The notes under the pieces are model-generated. The model was not told the origin of the DNA and made no database searches. It saw nothing but the letters and a program-made list of their open reading frames with translations. 23,205 nt of DNA from CAZDYP01 sp964509505 (lineage in GTDB: Bacteria; Chloroflexota; Anaerolineae; JACRMK01): the NCBI GenBank assembly GCA_964509505.1, contig CAZDYP010000072.1, positions 1 through 23,205 of the forward strand, in the 5' to 3' direction. Position numbers and translations under genes: made by a program. Of this stretch, positions 14,955 through 22,660 are shown one piece after another (the first letter of the stretch is position 1; each line of letters starts with the position of its first letter).

Positions 14955-15047
14955 CACAGCATCCTGAGCTTGTCGAAGGGTGCGGTCAATTGCAGATGTA
15001 ATTGATCTTAGAGCACGTCCTTCGACAAGCTCAGGACGCTGGCTGTG
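14955..15047. repeat. TCCTGAGCTTGTCGAAGG palindrome
   Basis: TCCTGAGCTTGTCGAAGG (14962-14979) and its perfect complement (15019-15036) form an 18-bp stem, extended outward by CACAGC/GCTGTG and inward by CAATT/AATTG. It fills the gap between the nosDF and nosY genes. This palindrome core is, to my knowledge, found dispersed in many unrelated bacterial genomes. It lies within an operon, so it is probably not a full terminator. Confidence 0.85.
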
Positions 15048-15062
15048 ATATAGGGGGAATAC

Positions 15063-15890
15063 ATGGAACTCACACTACTTTGGACCATCGCGCAACGCGA
15101 ATTGCGTGAAGCGCTCCGCAACAAATGGCTTGCCTTCTACGCAATCGGATTTGCGGCGCTCGCGTTTGCGTTGTCGCAAGCCGGCCTCGCCTCGGCGGGC
15201 TACTCAGGACTCGGCGGCTTCGGACGCACAGCCGCAAGCCTCATCAACGCGCTCTTGTTGTTCGTGCCGTTGCTCGGCTTAAGCATTGGCGCGGTCACGC
15301 TCGCCGGCGAGCGAGAGCGTGGCACGTTGTTGTACTTGCTCGCGCAACCGGTCAATCGCGCCGAAGTGTTTTTTGGCAAAGCATGTGGCGCGGCGCTCGC
15401 CGTCATCGCAGCGTTGGCTTTCGGTTTCGGACTCGCGGGGCTCGCCTTATCATCGGGCGGCGCGGGCAATGCGACAGCGTACCTCGCGCTGGCAGGTTAC
15501 ACCCTGCTATTAGCGCTGGTCTCGTTGGGCATTGGTTTCGTCATCAGCGTGCTGACACGCAAAGCGGCGACGGCGTTGGGCGCGGCGCTGCTCGTCTGGT
15601 TGGGGCTAGTCTTCTTCGGCGATTTGGGGTTGATTGGTGCGACGCTCACCTTGCGCCCGACGCCTGAGACGTTGTTGTGGCTGTTGCTGTTGAACCCATT
15701 ACAAATTTTCAAGCTCGGCGCGATTTACAGCTTGCGTTCGACGTTGGACTCGATCGGCGCGGTCGGTCAATACGCGCTCTATCAGTATGGCACAGCTACA
15801 CCCTATCTCTTGCTCGCATGGTTGATGGTGTGGATAGTGATTGGCTTCGGCGCGGCGTTCGCGCTATTCAGTCGGCGAGGTGACTTATGA
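15063..15890 (+). CDS. nosY: ABC-2 type permease NosY
   Basis: The 275-residue integral membrane protein has about six hydrophobic helices. The N-terminus IAQRELREALRNKWLAFY and the turn AGERERGTLLYLLAQPVNRAEVFFGK are characteristic of NosY and other ABC-2 permeases. It should form the membrane channel part of the NosDFY maturation complex with the fused NosD-NosF protein. GGGGGAA precedes the ATG. Its last codon overlaps the nosL start (ATGA), which suggests translational coupling. Confidence 0.92.
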   Translation: MELTLLWTIAQRELREALRNKWLAFYAIGFAALAFALSQAGLASAGYSGLGGFGRTAASLINALLLFVPLLGLSIGAVTLAGERERGTLLYLLAQPVNRAEVFFGKACGAALAVIAALAFGFGLAGLALSSGGAGNATAYLALAGYTLLLALVSLGIGFVISVLTRKAATALGAALLVWLGLVFFGDLGLIGATLTLRPTPETLLWLLLLNPLQIFKLGAIYSLRSTLDSIGAVGQYALYQYGTATPYLLLAWLMVWIVIGFGAAFALFSRRGDL

Positions 15891-16408
15891 ACAGATGGTG
15901 GATGGCGGATGGCAGATGGGGGATGGCGAATGGCAAATCGCCCGTCTTCAATTACCGATTACTAATTACTCTGTTCCTATTCGCGCTCGTGGGTTGCAGT
16001 TCGCAAACACAAAGCGGTGTGGTGAAACCGCCCGAAATCGCGTATGGGTATGACCTGTGTGAGGTGCATCATACGACGATTGACGATGCGCGCTTTGCGA
16101 CGGCGACGGTAATGAAAGATGGGCAGACGCGCAAATTTATGGGCATCGGCGAAATGCACATCTATCACATGAATCATTTGGAACTACAACCTGTCGTTTG
16201 GTATGTTCATGATTACCACACGAAACAATGGCTCGACGGCGAGAAGGCGTTTTACGTGCAGAGCAAAAATATCCGCTCGGAGATGGGGCAAGACGTGGCG
16301 GCGTTTGCAGAGCGCGCGGCCGCCGAAGCGTTTGGCAAAACATTGAACGCGCGGGTGCTGACGTTCAATGAGGTGCGTGTGTTGGTGCATGAAACCAAAC
16401 ATCATTAG
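15887..16408 (+). CDS. nosL: NosL-like copper chaperone lipoprotein with altered metal motif
   Basis: The 173-residue protein has a lipoprotein signal (LLITLFLFALVGC) and the NosL pattern after it: YDLCEVHHTTIDDARFATATV where typical NosL proteins have CxxCGMxIxDxRFAA. The first Cys is kept, but the second Cys, Gly and Met are His, His and Thr. Downstream, FMGIGEMHIYHMNH is richer in His and Met than usual and might supply other copper ligands. NosL brings Cu(I) to NosZ via NosDFY. The start overlaps the nosY stop. The signal n-region is unusually long (about 22 residues, Trp/Met/Gly-rich) and is encoded by seven heptad repeats, so a start further in is possible. Confidence 0.75.
   Translation: MNRWWMADGRWGMANGKSPVFNYRLLITLFLFALVGCSSQTQSGVVKPPEIAYGYDLCEVHHTTIDDARFATATVMKDGQTRKFMGIGEMHIYHMNHLELQPVVWYVHDYHTKQWLDGEKAFYVQSKNIRSEMGQDVAAFAERAAAEAFGKTLNARVLTFNEVRVLVHETKHH
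15893..15941. repeat. GGATGGC heptad array in the nosL start
   Basis: Seven contiguous 7-base units (AGATGGT, GGATGGC twice, AGATGGG, GGATGGC, GAATGGC, AAATCGC) lie directly after the nosL ATG and are translated as the Trp/Met/Gly-rich n-region. The phase is intact across all seven units. Confidence 0.9.
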
Positions 16409-16483
16409 TTCGTTGGTTGGCTAGTTGGTTAGTTAGTGATTGCGTATTAACTAACTAATCAACGAACCAACCAACCAACCATT
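16404..16483. repeat. GGTT/AACC tandem inverted repeat
   Basis: The left arm (about 16406-16438, CGTTGGTTGGCTAGTTGGTT and onward) faces a near-complement (16447-16482, ACTAACTAATCAACGAACC and onward), with short units of 4-7 bases and roughly four fifths of positions paired. It fills the nosL-cytochrome gap before the AAGGAGG of the next gene. Confidence 0.75.
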
Positions 16484-16506
16484 ACCTTTAACCTCAAGGA
16501 GGTTCT

Positions 16507-16929
16507 ATGAAGTTTCGTTACCTAATTAGTTTGACCGTGTTGCTCATCACGGCGTTGGCGTTAAGTGCGTGCGGTTCGCCACCCAGTTCGTCAGGCGCAA
16601 CGGGGTCCAATGTTTCCGCTGAAGCGCAAAAATATGCCAACCTGAAAGGCGCGGCGTCAAAGGGGAAAACCGTCTTTGAAGGCACGTGTATCTCGTGTCA
16701 CGGGCCCGACGCGAAGGGTATGCCGGGACTTGGCAAAGACTTGACCACCAGCACGTTTGTGAAGGAAAGGTCGGACGCCGACATGGTGTTGTTCTTAGCC
16801 AAAGGTCGCCCAGCAAATGATCCACTGAACACAGCGAAAGTGGATATGCCACCACGCGGCGGCAATCCTGCGCTCAAAGATCAAGACCTCGCGGATGTCG
16901 TCGCTTACGTGCGGTCGTTGCAAAAATAA
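16507..16929 (+). CDS. Lipoprotein monohaem cytochrome c, probable electron donor to NosZ
   Basis: The 140-residue protein has a lipoprotein signal (LLITALALSAC, lipid Cys22) and a Ser/Gly-rich tether, then a class I cytochrome c domain with CISCH (Cys61, Cys64, His65) and a likely axial Met114 in VDMPPRGG. It ends in the usual helix DLADVVAYVRSLQ. Small c-type cytochromes are common in clade II nos clusters and carry electrons from the quinol pool to the CuA site; it probably replaces the NosR route here. AAGGAGG lies 5 bases before the ATG. It is the last gene of the nos operon, followed by a terminator. Confidence 0.9.
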   Translation: MKFRYLISLTVLLITALALSACGSPPSSSGATGSNVSAEAQKYANLKGAASKGKTVFEGTCISCHGPDAKGMPGLGKDLTTSTFVKERSDADMVLFLAKGRPANDPLNTAKVDMPPRGGNPALKDQDLADVVAYVRSLQK

Positions 16930-16952
16930 GCCTCTTCTCCCGCCTGCTGGAG

Positions 16953-16990
16953 CCCTCCCGCGCGTATGCTGTGTGGGAGGGTTTCGTTTT
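16953..16990 (+). terminator. Intrinsic terminator of the nos operon
   Basis: CCCTCCC (16953-16959) and GGGAGGG (16975-16981) form a G+C-rich stem followed by TTTCGTTTT, 24 bases after the cytochrome gene stop codon. This is a credible rho-independent terminator, though the T run is interrupted. Confidence 0.7.
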
Positions 16991-17009
16991 GTCTCTCAAG
17001 TCTTGCGAG

Positions 17010-17015
17010 TATAAT
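17010..17015 (+). promoter_or_regulatory. TATAAT -10 box upstream of the ABC ATPase gene
   Basis: A perfect TATAAT follows the nos terminator. The best -35 candidate (TTGTCT, 16989-16994) has a short 15-bp spacer, so the promoter is weak or needs an activator. It would transcribe through the inverted repeat at 17050 into the ATPase gene. Confidence 0.35.
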
Positions 17016-17049
17016 CTACGCGCTTTCAAAACGACCACATCATCACAGC

Positions 17050-17116
17050 TGGCGTATCGCATATCGCGAATTGCAATACGCTATTTGCGATATGCAATCC
17101 GCCGTTTGCAATATGC
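17050..17116. repeat. ATATCGC/GCGATAT inverted repeat
   Basis: GCATATCGC (17059-17067) pairs with GCGATATGC (17087-17095), within a wider array of TTGCAAT/GCATAT-type units of about 7 bases. It forms the leader of the ABC ATPase gene. Confidence 0.6.
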
Positions 17117-17143
17117 CATAAAGTATTCACCCTTCGCTAATCT

Positions 17144-17923
17144 ATGTACCTTGACATTCGTTCTTTGTCGGCTGGCTATCACGCCCAGCTCGTGTTGCGC
17201 GAGATTTCGTTGCGCGCGCACGGAGGCGAGGTGTTGGGCGTGCTGGGCGCGAATGGCGCGGGGAAGTCAACCTTGTTGCGCGTCATCAGCGGCACACTGA
17301 CGCCACGCGCCGGCGCCGTCCATTTGCATCAAGAAAAAACGCTTGACCTCGCACGCTTAGACGCCAGACGTCGCGCGCAACTCGTCGCTGTCGTGCCACA
17401 AGGCGCGCACTTGCCCGAGGCGTTTACCGTCATGGAAGTGGCGCTGATGGGACGCACGCCATATCTGCCCTTGCTTGGACGCGAGAGCGAAAATGATGTG
17501 CGTATCGCACGCGCAGCCATGACGCAAACCGATACGCTCGCGCTGGCGGAGCGCCGTCTCGGCGAATTGTCAGGCGGCGAGCAACAGCGGGTGTTGGTCG
17601 CGCGCGCGCTGGCGCAACAACCACAGGTGTTGTTGCTCGACGAAGCCACCGCCCATCTCGATTTGAAACATCAAGCGGAGGTGCTGGGTCTGGCGCGCCG
17701 CTGGGCGCATGAACGTGGCTGCATCGTCATTGCGGCGTTGCACGACCTCAACCTCGCCGCGCTTTATGCGGATCGCATTGCGCTGCTGCATCATGGCGCG
17801 TTGCTCGCCATAGATACACCCGCAAAGGTGTTGATACCCGATTGGCTGCAACGCGCCTATGGTGTGGCGATTGTCGTGAGCCAACATCCTGTTTATCACA
17901 CGCCATTGGTCGCGTTGGGATAG
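17144..17923 (+). CDS. Orphan ABC ATPase, FecE/BtuD/HmuV type
   Basis: The 259-residue ATPase has Walker A GANGAGKST (near residue 35), Q-loop VVPQGAHLPEAFTVMEVALMG, signature LSGGEQQRV (about 143), Walker B VLLLDEATAHLD and the switch histidine in ALHDLNLAALYADR. The Q-loop with FTVxEVALMGRTPYLP is typical of importers of iron chelates, haem or cobalamin. No permease or substrate-binding gene is next to it, so its partner must be elsewhere. No ribosome binding site is obvious at the chosen ATG, which gives a family-like N-terminus. It lies between the nos operon and the SAM riboswitch and may serve haem or cofactor supply, which is only a guess. Confidence 0.85.
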   Translation: MYLDIRSLSAGYHAQLVLREISLRAHGGEVLGVLGANGAGKSTLLRVISGTLTPRAGAVHLHQEKTLDLARLDARRRAQLVAVVPQGAHLPEAFTVMEVALMGRTPYLPLLGRESENDVRIARAAMTQTDTLALAERRLGELSGGEQQRVLVARALAQQPQVLLLDEATAHLDLKHQAEVLGLARRWAHERGCIVIAALHDLNLAALYADRIALLHHGALLAIDTPAKVLIPDWLQRAYGVAIVVSQHPVYHTPLVALG

Positions 17924-18010
17924 CGAGCGACAAGTGATAAGTAACGAGCGACTAATTTGACACATCTCAACCCCGATGATATTATCGCCTTCGTTCAATT
18001 GAATAGGATT

Positions 18011-18182
18011 GATCATCCAGAGAGGTGGAGGGAATCGGCCCGATGAAACCTCGGCAACCTGTTTGGTCATTAGTCGCTAGTCGCTAGTCACTAGTCTTTA
18101 ACTGCGAGTGACTAACGACTAATGACTAATGACTAACAAAGGTGCCAAGTCCGACAGACGGTGGGTTCGTCTGGGAGATGAC
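18011..18182 (+). ncRNA. SAM-I riboswitch with an expanded P3 stem
   Basis: The conserved SAM-I core is present: AGAGAGGTGGAGGGA (18019-), GGCCCGATGAAACCTCGGCAACC (18037-18059, near consensus), GGTGCCAAGTCC (18141-18152), a P4 stem CAGACG/CGTCTG (18155-18160 with 18168-18173) and P1 TCATC/GATGA (18013-18017 with 18177-18181). P3 closes by GGC-A-ACC (18053-18059) with GGTGCC (18141-18146). Its loop, normally a few bases, is replaced by about 80 bases of heptad hairpin. SAM binding should stabilise P1 and allow the terminator. The downstream methionine-salvage genes fit this control. Confidence 0.93.
18066..18133 (+). repeat. TAGTCGC/GACTAAT heptad hairpin within riboswitch P3
   Basis: The arms 18066-18092 and 18107-18133 pair at 24 of 27 positions plus one G-U, with a 14-base loop. 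The arms are 7-base tandem units (TAGTCGC, TAGTCGC, TAGTCAC; GACTAAC, GACTAAT, GACTAAT). Slipped pairings are possible. It sits exactly where the P3 loop of SAM-I tolerates length change. Confidence 0.9.
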
Positions 18183-18196
18183 CTGTGGAAATGTGG

Positions 18197-18220
18197 ACTC
18201 TCCTTGACGGAGAGTTTTTT
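18197..18220 (+). terminator. Riboswitch-controlled terminator
   Basis: ACTCTCC (18197-18203) and GGAGAGT (18209-18215) form a 7-bp stem with loop TTGAC followed by six T residues. GGAGA at 18174-18178, overlapping the 3' side of P1, can pair with TCTCC at 18199-18203 as an antiterminator. High SAM therefore should give termination before mtnA. Confidence 0.88.
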
Positions 18221-18241
18221 GTTGGTGAAAGCCATTAGTCA

Positions 18242-18321
18242 CATAGTCGTTTAGTCATAGCATTACCCTCTCAAACTCAATTGACCAAGCGACTAAGCGA
18301 CTAAATGACTACGAGACTATG
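18242..18321. repeat. Heptad inverted repeat ending at the mtnA start codon
   Basis: CATAGTC (18242-18248) and GACTATG (18315-18321) bound an array of TTTAGTC / GACTAAG / GACTAAA units of about 7 bases. The mtnA ATG (18319-18321) is the end of the right arm. No good Shine-Dalgarno sequence is present, so the repeat supplies the initiation region. Confidence 0.7.
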
Positions 18322-19380
18322 CGAACGATTTTTTGGGAAAACAATCAAGTCAAAATGATTGACCAGCGTCGTTTGCCGCACGAGTTCACCGTGAACGCTT
18401 ATGACGACTATCGCGCGGTGGCGGAGGCGATCAAGACGATGGTCGTGCGCGGCGCGCCGGCGTTGGGCGCGGCGGGCGCATTCGGATTGGCATTGGCGAG
18501 CCTGAACAGCCAAGCGGAAACGCGCGCCGATTTGCTGATTGACCTTGATGCCGCGTCGAAAATTTTAGCGGCGTCGCGTCCTACCGCCGTCAATTTGTTT
18601 TGGGCATTGGAACGCTTGTGGCGCGTGGCGACGAATGAGCACTTGCACAGCGTGGATGAGGTGCGCGCAGCCTTGGTCGCCGAAGCGCAACGGCTTGCGG
18701 ACGAAGATGTAGCGATCAATCGGCGCATGGCAGAGCATGGCGCAACGCTCATCAACGACGGCGATACCATTTTGCATCATTGCAACACGGGCGCGCTTGC
18801 GGCGGTGGACTGGGGCACGGCGCTCGGCGTGATCTTCATGGCGCACGAACAAGGCAAACAGCTGCACGTGTTGGTGGATGAAACACGCCCACGTTTGCAA
18901 GGCGCGGCACTGACCGCCTGGGAGCTGATGCAACGCCACATTCCGATGACGTTGATTGCGGATAATGCGGCAGGCTATTTCTTGCAAGCAGGCAAAGTCA
19001 AGCTCGTGTTCGTCGGCGCGGACCGCATCGCGGCGAATGGCGATGTGGCGAACAAGATTGGCACGTACAAGCTCGCCGTCGTCGCCAAAGAGAATGGCGT
19101 GCCATTCTACGCCGTCGCGCCAACCTCGACCATTGATTTGAACTTGCCCGATGGTAAAGGTATTCCCATCGAGATGCGTGATGCGCGCGAGGTCACGCAC
19201 ATTGGCGACACACTCATCGCGCCGGCGGGCGTGCCGGTCGCCAATCCTGCGTTTGATGTAACGCCCAATCGTTACGTCGCGGGCATCGTCACCGAAGAAG
19301 GCATCGTGCGCGCGCCCTTCGAGGAAGGCTTGCGCGCGGCGGTGGAGCAAGCGAGAGAAAAGCTAAAAGGTAAAAAGTAA
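18319..19380 (+). CDS. mtnA: S-methyl-5-thioribose-1-phosphate isomerase
   Basis: The 353-residue enzyme converts methylthioribose-1-phosphate to methylthioribulose-1-phosphate in the methionine salvage pathway, recycling the methylthioadenosine left by polyamine synthesis and radical SAM reactions. Motifs are VVRGAPALG (44-), HHCNTGALA with the catalytic-type Cys155, and VFVGADRIAANGDVANKIGT with Asp235, as in the MtnA family. The N-terminus MRTIFWENNQVKMIDQRRLP matches family starts. Length is normal. A SAM riboswitch and terminator lie upstream. The start codon lies in a heptad repeat with no clear ribosome binding site. The last codons (KLKGKK) are also encoded by 7-base units. Confidence 0.95.
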   Translation: MRTIFWENNQVKMIDQRRLPHEFTVNAYDDYRAVAEAIKTMVVRGAPALGAAGAFGLALASLNSQAETRADLLIDLDAASKILAASRPTAVNLFWALERLWRVATNEHLHSVDEVRAALVAEAQRLADEDVAINRRMAEHGATLINDGDTILHHCNTGALAAVDWGTALGVIFMAHEQGKQLHVLVDETRPRLQGAALTAWELMQRHIPMTLIADNAAGYFLQAGKVKLVFVGADRIAANGDVANKIGTYKLAVVAKENGVPFYAVAPTSTIDLNLPDGKGIPIEMRDAREVTHIGDTLIAPAGVPVANPAFDVTPNRYVAGIVTEEGIVRAPFEEGLRAAVEQAREKLKGKK

Positions 19381-19414
19381 TGAGATTGGAAGTGTGCATA
19401 CTTAATACTTTTTA
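19359..19414. repeat. TAAAAGG-type heptads at the mtnA 3' end
   Basis: TAAAAGG, TAAAAAG, TAATGAG units span the last mtnA codons and its stop, and face TACTTTTTAGC (about 19405-19416) as a partial inverted repeat. It may act as a weak hairpin between mtnA and the kinase gene. Confidence 0.55.
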
Positions 19415-19449
19415 GCTCGCCATGAACAGAAACATTGGGAGATATTCGT

Positions 19450-20373
19450 GTGAGCATTTTGGTCGTCGGTTCGATTGGTTTAGATGATGTGGAAACGCCG
19501 TTTGGCAAAGTGACCGCCGCCTTGGGCGGTTCTGCTGTTTATTTTTCGACAGCGGCAAGTTTGTATGACACGGTGAATTTGGTCGGCGTCGTCGGCACAG
19601 ATTTTCCGCGCGAGCACGTGGACTTCCTCCAGGCGCGGAACGTGGATTTGGCGGGGCTGCAAACGGTCGAAGGTCAGACGTTTCGTTGGGCGGGACGTTA
19701 TGATTTCGATTTGGATACGGCGCACACATTGGATACCCAATTGGGCGTGTTTGCGAATTTCCATCCGCACCTGCCCGAGCGCTATCGCCATGCGGAGTAC
19801 GTCTTCTTGGCGAACATCGCACCCACCTTGCAAGCCGAGGTTGTGCGCCAGATCGTCAAGCCCAAACTCATCGCGATTGATACGATGAACTATTGGATCA
19901 GCTCGCAACAAGAAGCCTTGACGGACGCGCTCTCGTTAGCGCATGTCGTGTTGCTCAACGAGGCGGAATTGCGCCAGTACGCGGGTGATTACTCATTGGT
20001 GCGCGCTGCGCGCAAAGTGTTGGCGTTGGGTCCGCAAGCCATCATCGTGAAGAAGGGCGCCCATGGCGCGGCGCTGTTTTACAAAAGCGACCATAGCTTG
20101 TCGCAATACTTCTTCACCCCCGCCTATCCGCTCGAACAAGTCGCTGATCCGACGGGCGCAGGCGATACGTTCGCGGCGGGGTTCGTCGGCTATCTCGCCA
20201 AGCACAACGACACGAGCCTTGAATCACTCAAGCGCGCGATTGTGCATGGCAGCGTCGTCGCCTCGTTCACGGTCGAAGATTTCAGCATCGGTCGCTTGAA
20301 GACGTTGACGCAAGACGATATCAAAGCGCGTTATACCGAGTTGCAACATTTCACGCATTTCGAGAATTGGTAA
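19450..20373 (+). CDS. PfkB-family carbohydrate or nucleoside kinase
   Basis: The predicted protein has 307 residues and the ribokinase fold: an N-terminal GSIGLDD, a substrate-binding GGSAVYFSTAASL region, GVVGTDFP, NEAELRQYAG and the ATP-site signature DPTGAGDTFAAGF (about residues 233-245), whose Asp is the catalytic base. The family phosphorylates sugars or nucleosides. I chose GTG 19450 because GGGAG lies 8 bases upstream and the protein then starts at the first strand; a TTG at 19435 is in frame but overlaps that site. The setting between mtnA and S-adenosylhomocysteine hydrolase makes adenosine or a methylthioribose-related compound a plausible substrate, which is inference. Confidence 0.85.
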   Translation: MSILVVGSIGLDDVETPFGKVTAALGGSAVYFSTAASLYDTVNLVGVVGTDFPREHVDFLQARNVDLAGLQTVEGQTFRWAGRYDFDLDTAHTLDTQLGVFANFHPHLPERYRHAEYVFLANIAPTLQAEVVRQIVKPKLIAIDTMNYWISSQQEALTDALSLAHVVLLNEAELRQYAGDYSLVRAARKVLALGPQAIIVKKGAHGAALFYKSDHSLSQYFFTPAYPLEQVADPTGAGDTFAAGFVGYLAKHNDTSLESLKRAIVHGSVVASFTVEDFSIGRLKTLTQDDIKARYTELQHFTHFENW

Positions 20374-20412
20374 TTAGCCATTGGCGTTGGCAGCTCGCCA
20401 ATTACCAATGAC
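20366..20412. repeat. ATTGGCG/CGCCAAT inverted repeat
   Basis: ATTGGCG and CGCCAAT pair perfectly around a 9-base loop in the kinase-acetyltransferase gap. ATTGGTAATT at the kinase 3' end also pairs with AATTACCAAT on the right if a 7-base insert (AGCCATT) is looped out, as if one heptad had been gained or lost. Confidence 0.6.
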
Positions 20413-20421
20413 TTCGAGCCT

Positions 20422-21180
20422 ATGACAATTTCCGTTCAGCGTCTTACCGACCGCGCCAGGATCCAAGCCCTCCTTGAACGTGACCGTAGTTGGTCACTGT
20501 ATGCGCTGGGGGATTTGGATGATGGCCTGTTCGAGCAATGCGAATGGTACACGGCGGGCAATACACTTGCATTGATCTTCAAGGGACTGAATGTCTTTCC
20601 ACTCGTGACAGTCGGCGGCGCAGACGGCATTGCAGCCATTTTGGAGAACGCCATCACAGCGCCACAAGTGTTCCTGAATCAACAGCTCGCGCACTTGTCA
20701 GCGGTGTTGCAGTTTTACGAATGCCCTAAACCATCTCACATGCAGCGCATGATGCTCGCCAACTTCAAACCTGTGGATGGGATGGCGACGCAATTAGGCA
20801 TAGAGCGACTCGCAGAGTTAGAGACGTTGTATCGTGAAGGACAATGCGCCGATGCGTTCGCGCCCTATCAATTGGCGACGGGCTATTTTTACGGCGTAGA
20901 GGCAGATGGGCAATTGGTATCCGTCGCGGGTGTGCATCTCGCTTCACGCGCCTATGGCGTTGGACCTATCGGTAACGTCTGCACCCTGCCTGCCTATCGC
21001 GGGCGAGGCTATGCAGCGCTCTGCGCCAGCGCTGTTGTGCGCGCGTTGCAAGCGGATGGTATCACCACGATTGGGCTGAATGTCGAGCAGAACAATACCG
21101 GCGCGATTCGGGTGTATGAGCGACTAGGCTTTGTGAAGTATTGTGAGTTCATCGAAGGCTTGGCTCACAGAAAACCATAA
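20422..21180 (+). CDS. GNAT-family N-acetyltransferase
   Basis: The 252-residue protein has a poorly conserved N-terminal half (LLERDRSWSLYALGDLDD) and a C-terminal GNAT domain with the acetyl-CoA motif NVCTLPAYRGRGYAALCASAVVRAL (about residues 185-208) and the closing LNVEQNNTGAIRVYERLGFV. The two-part layout resembles FR47-like/DUF-type GNATs. The substrate is unknown; its place in a SAM-recycling operon may be incidental. It follows the kinase by 48 bases, with a weak ribosome binding site (GAG). Confidence 0.85.
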   Translation: MTISVQRLTDRARIQALLERDRSWSLYALGDLDDGLFEQCEWYTAGNTLALIFKGLNVFPLVTVGGADGIAAILENAITAPQVFLNQQLAHLSAVLQFYECPKPSHMQRMMLANFKPVDGMATQLGIERLAELETLYREGQCADAFAPYQLATGYFYGVEADGQLVSVAGVHLASRAYGVGPIGNVCTLPAYRGRGYAALCASAVVRALQADGITTIGLNVEQNNTGAIRVYERLGFVKYCEFIEGLAHRKP

Positions 21181-21188
21181 ACGATTTT

Positions 21189-21286
21189 CAACACGAGGAC
21201 ACAAAGCGTCACTATCCTCTAAAGAGGACTTAGCGCACAAAAAATTTTTCTTCGTGTTCTTAGTGCATCTTTGTGCCTTTGTGTTA
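21189..21286. repeat. CACGAGGACACAAAG-type palindrome
   Basis: The arm 21189-21210 pairs imperfectly with 21264-21286 and encloses TCCTCT-AA-AGAGGA (21215-21228). The core CACGAGGACACAAAG is shared with the repeat read in frame in nosD-nosF (13990-14004). It fills the gap before the S-adenosylhomocysteine hydrolase gene. Confidence 0.75.
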
Positions 21287-21310
21287 GAAGAAATTCCGAA
21301 GGAGACATGA

Positions 21311-22585
<1,275 letters not shown>

Positions 22586-22586
22586 A

Positions 22587-22657
22587 CAGTAGTCAGTAAT
22601 CAGTAGCTAGCTACATTCGCCTGACTACTGGCTACTGACTCCTGGCTACTGACTCCT
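22587..22657. repeat. CAGTAGT / ACTGACT heptad inverted repeat, second copy
   Basis: Left units CAGTAGT, CAGTAAT, CAGTAGC (22587-22607) face GACTACT, GGCTACT, GACTCCT, GGCTACT, GACTCCT on the right (22622-22657). It belongs to the same motif family as 11675-11760. It ends four bases before the ATG of the exonuclease gene. Confidence 0.85.
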
Positions 22658-22660
22658 GAT

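Noticed and set aside
18565..19350. 261-residue minus-strand ORF opposite mtnA
   Set aside because: MtnA motifs are intact on the plus strand; the antisense peptide is Arg/His-rich shadow sequence.
21181..21310. SAH or SAM riboswitch in front of ahcY
   Set aside because: The gap is filled by a palindromic repeat and has none of the conserved aptamer cores.
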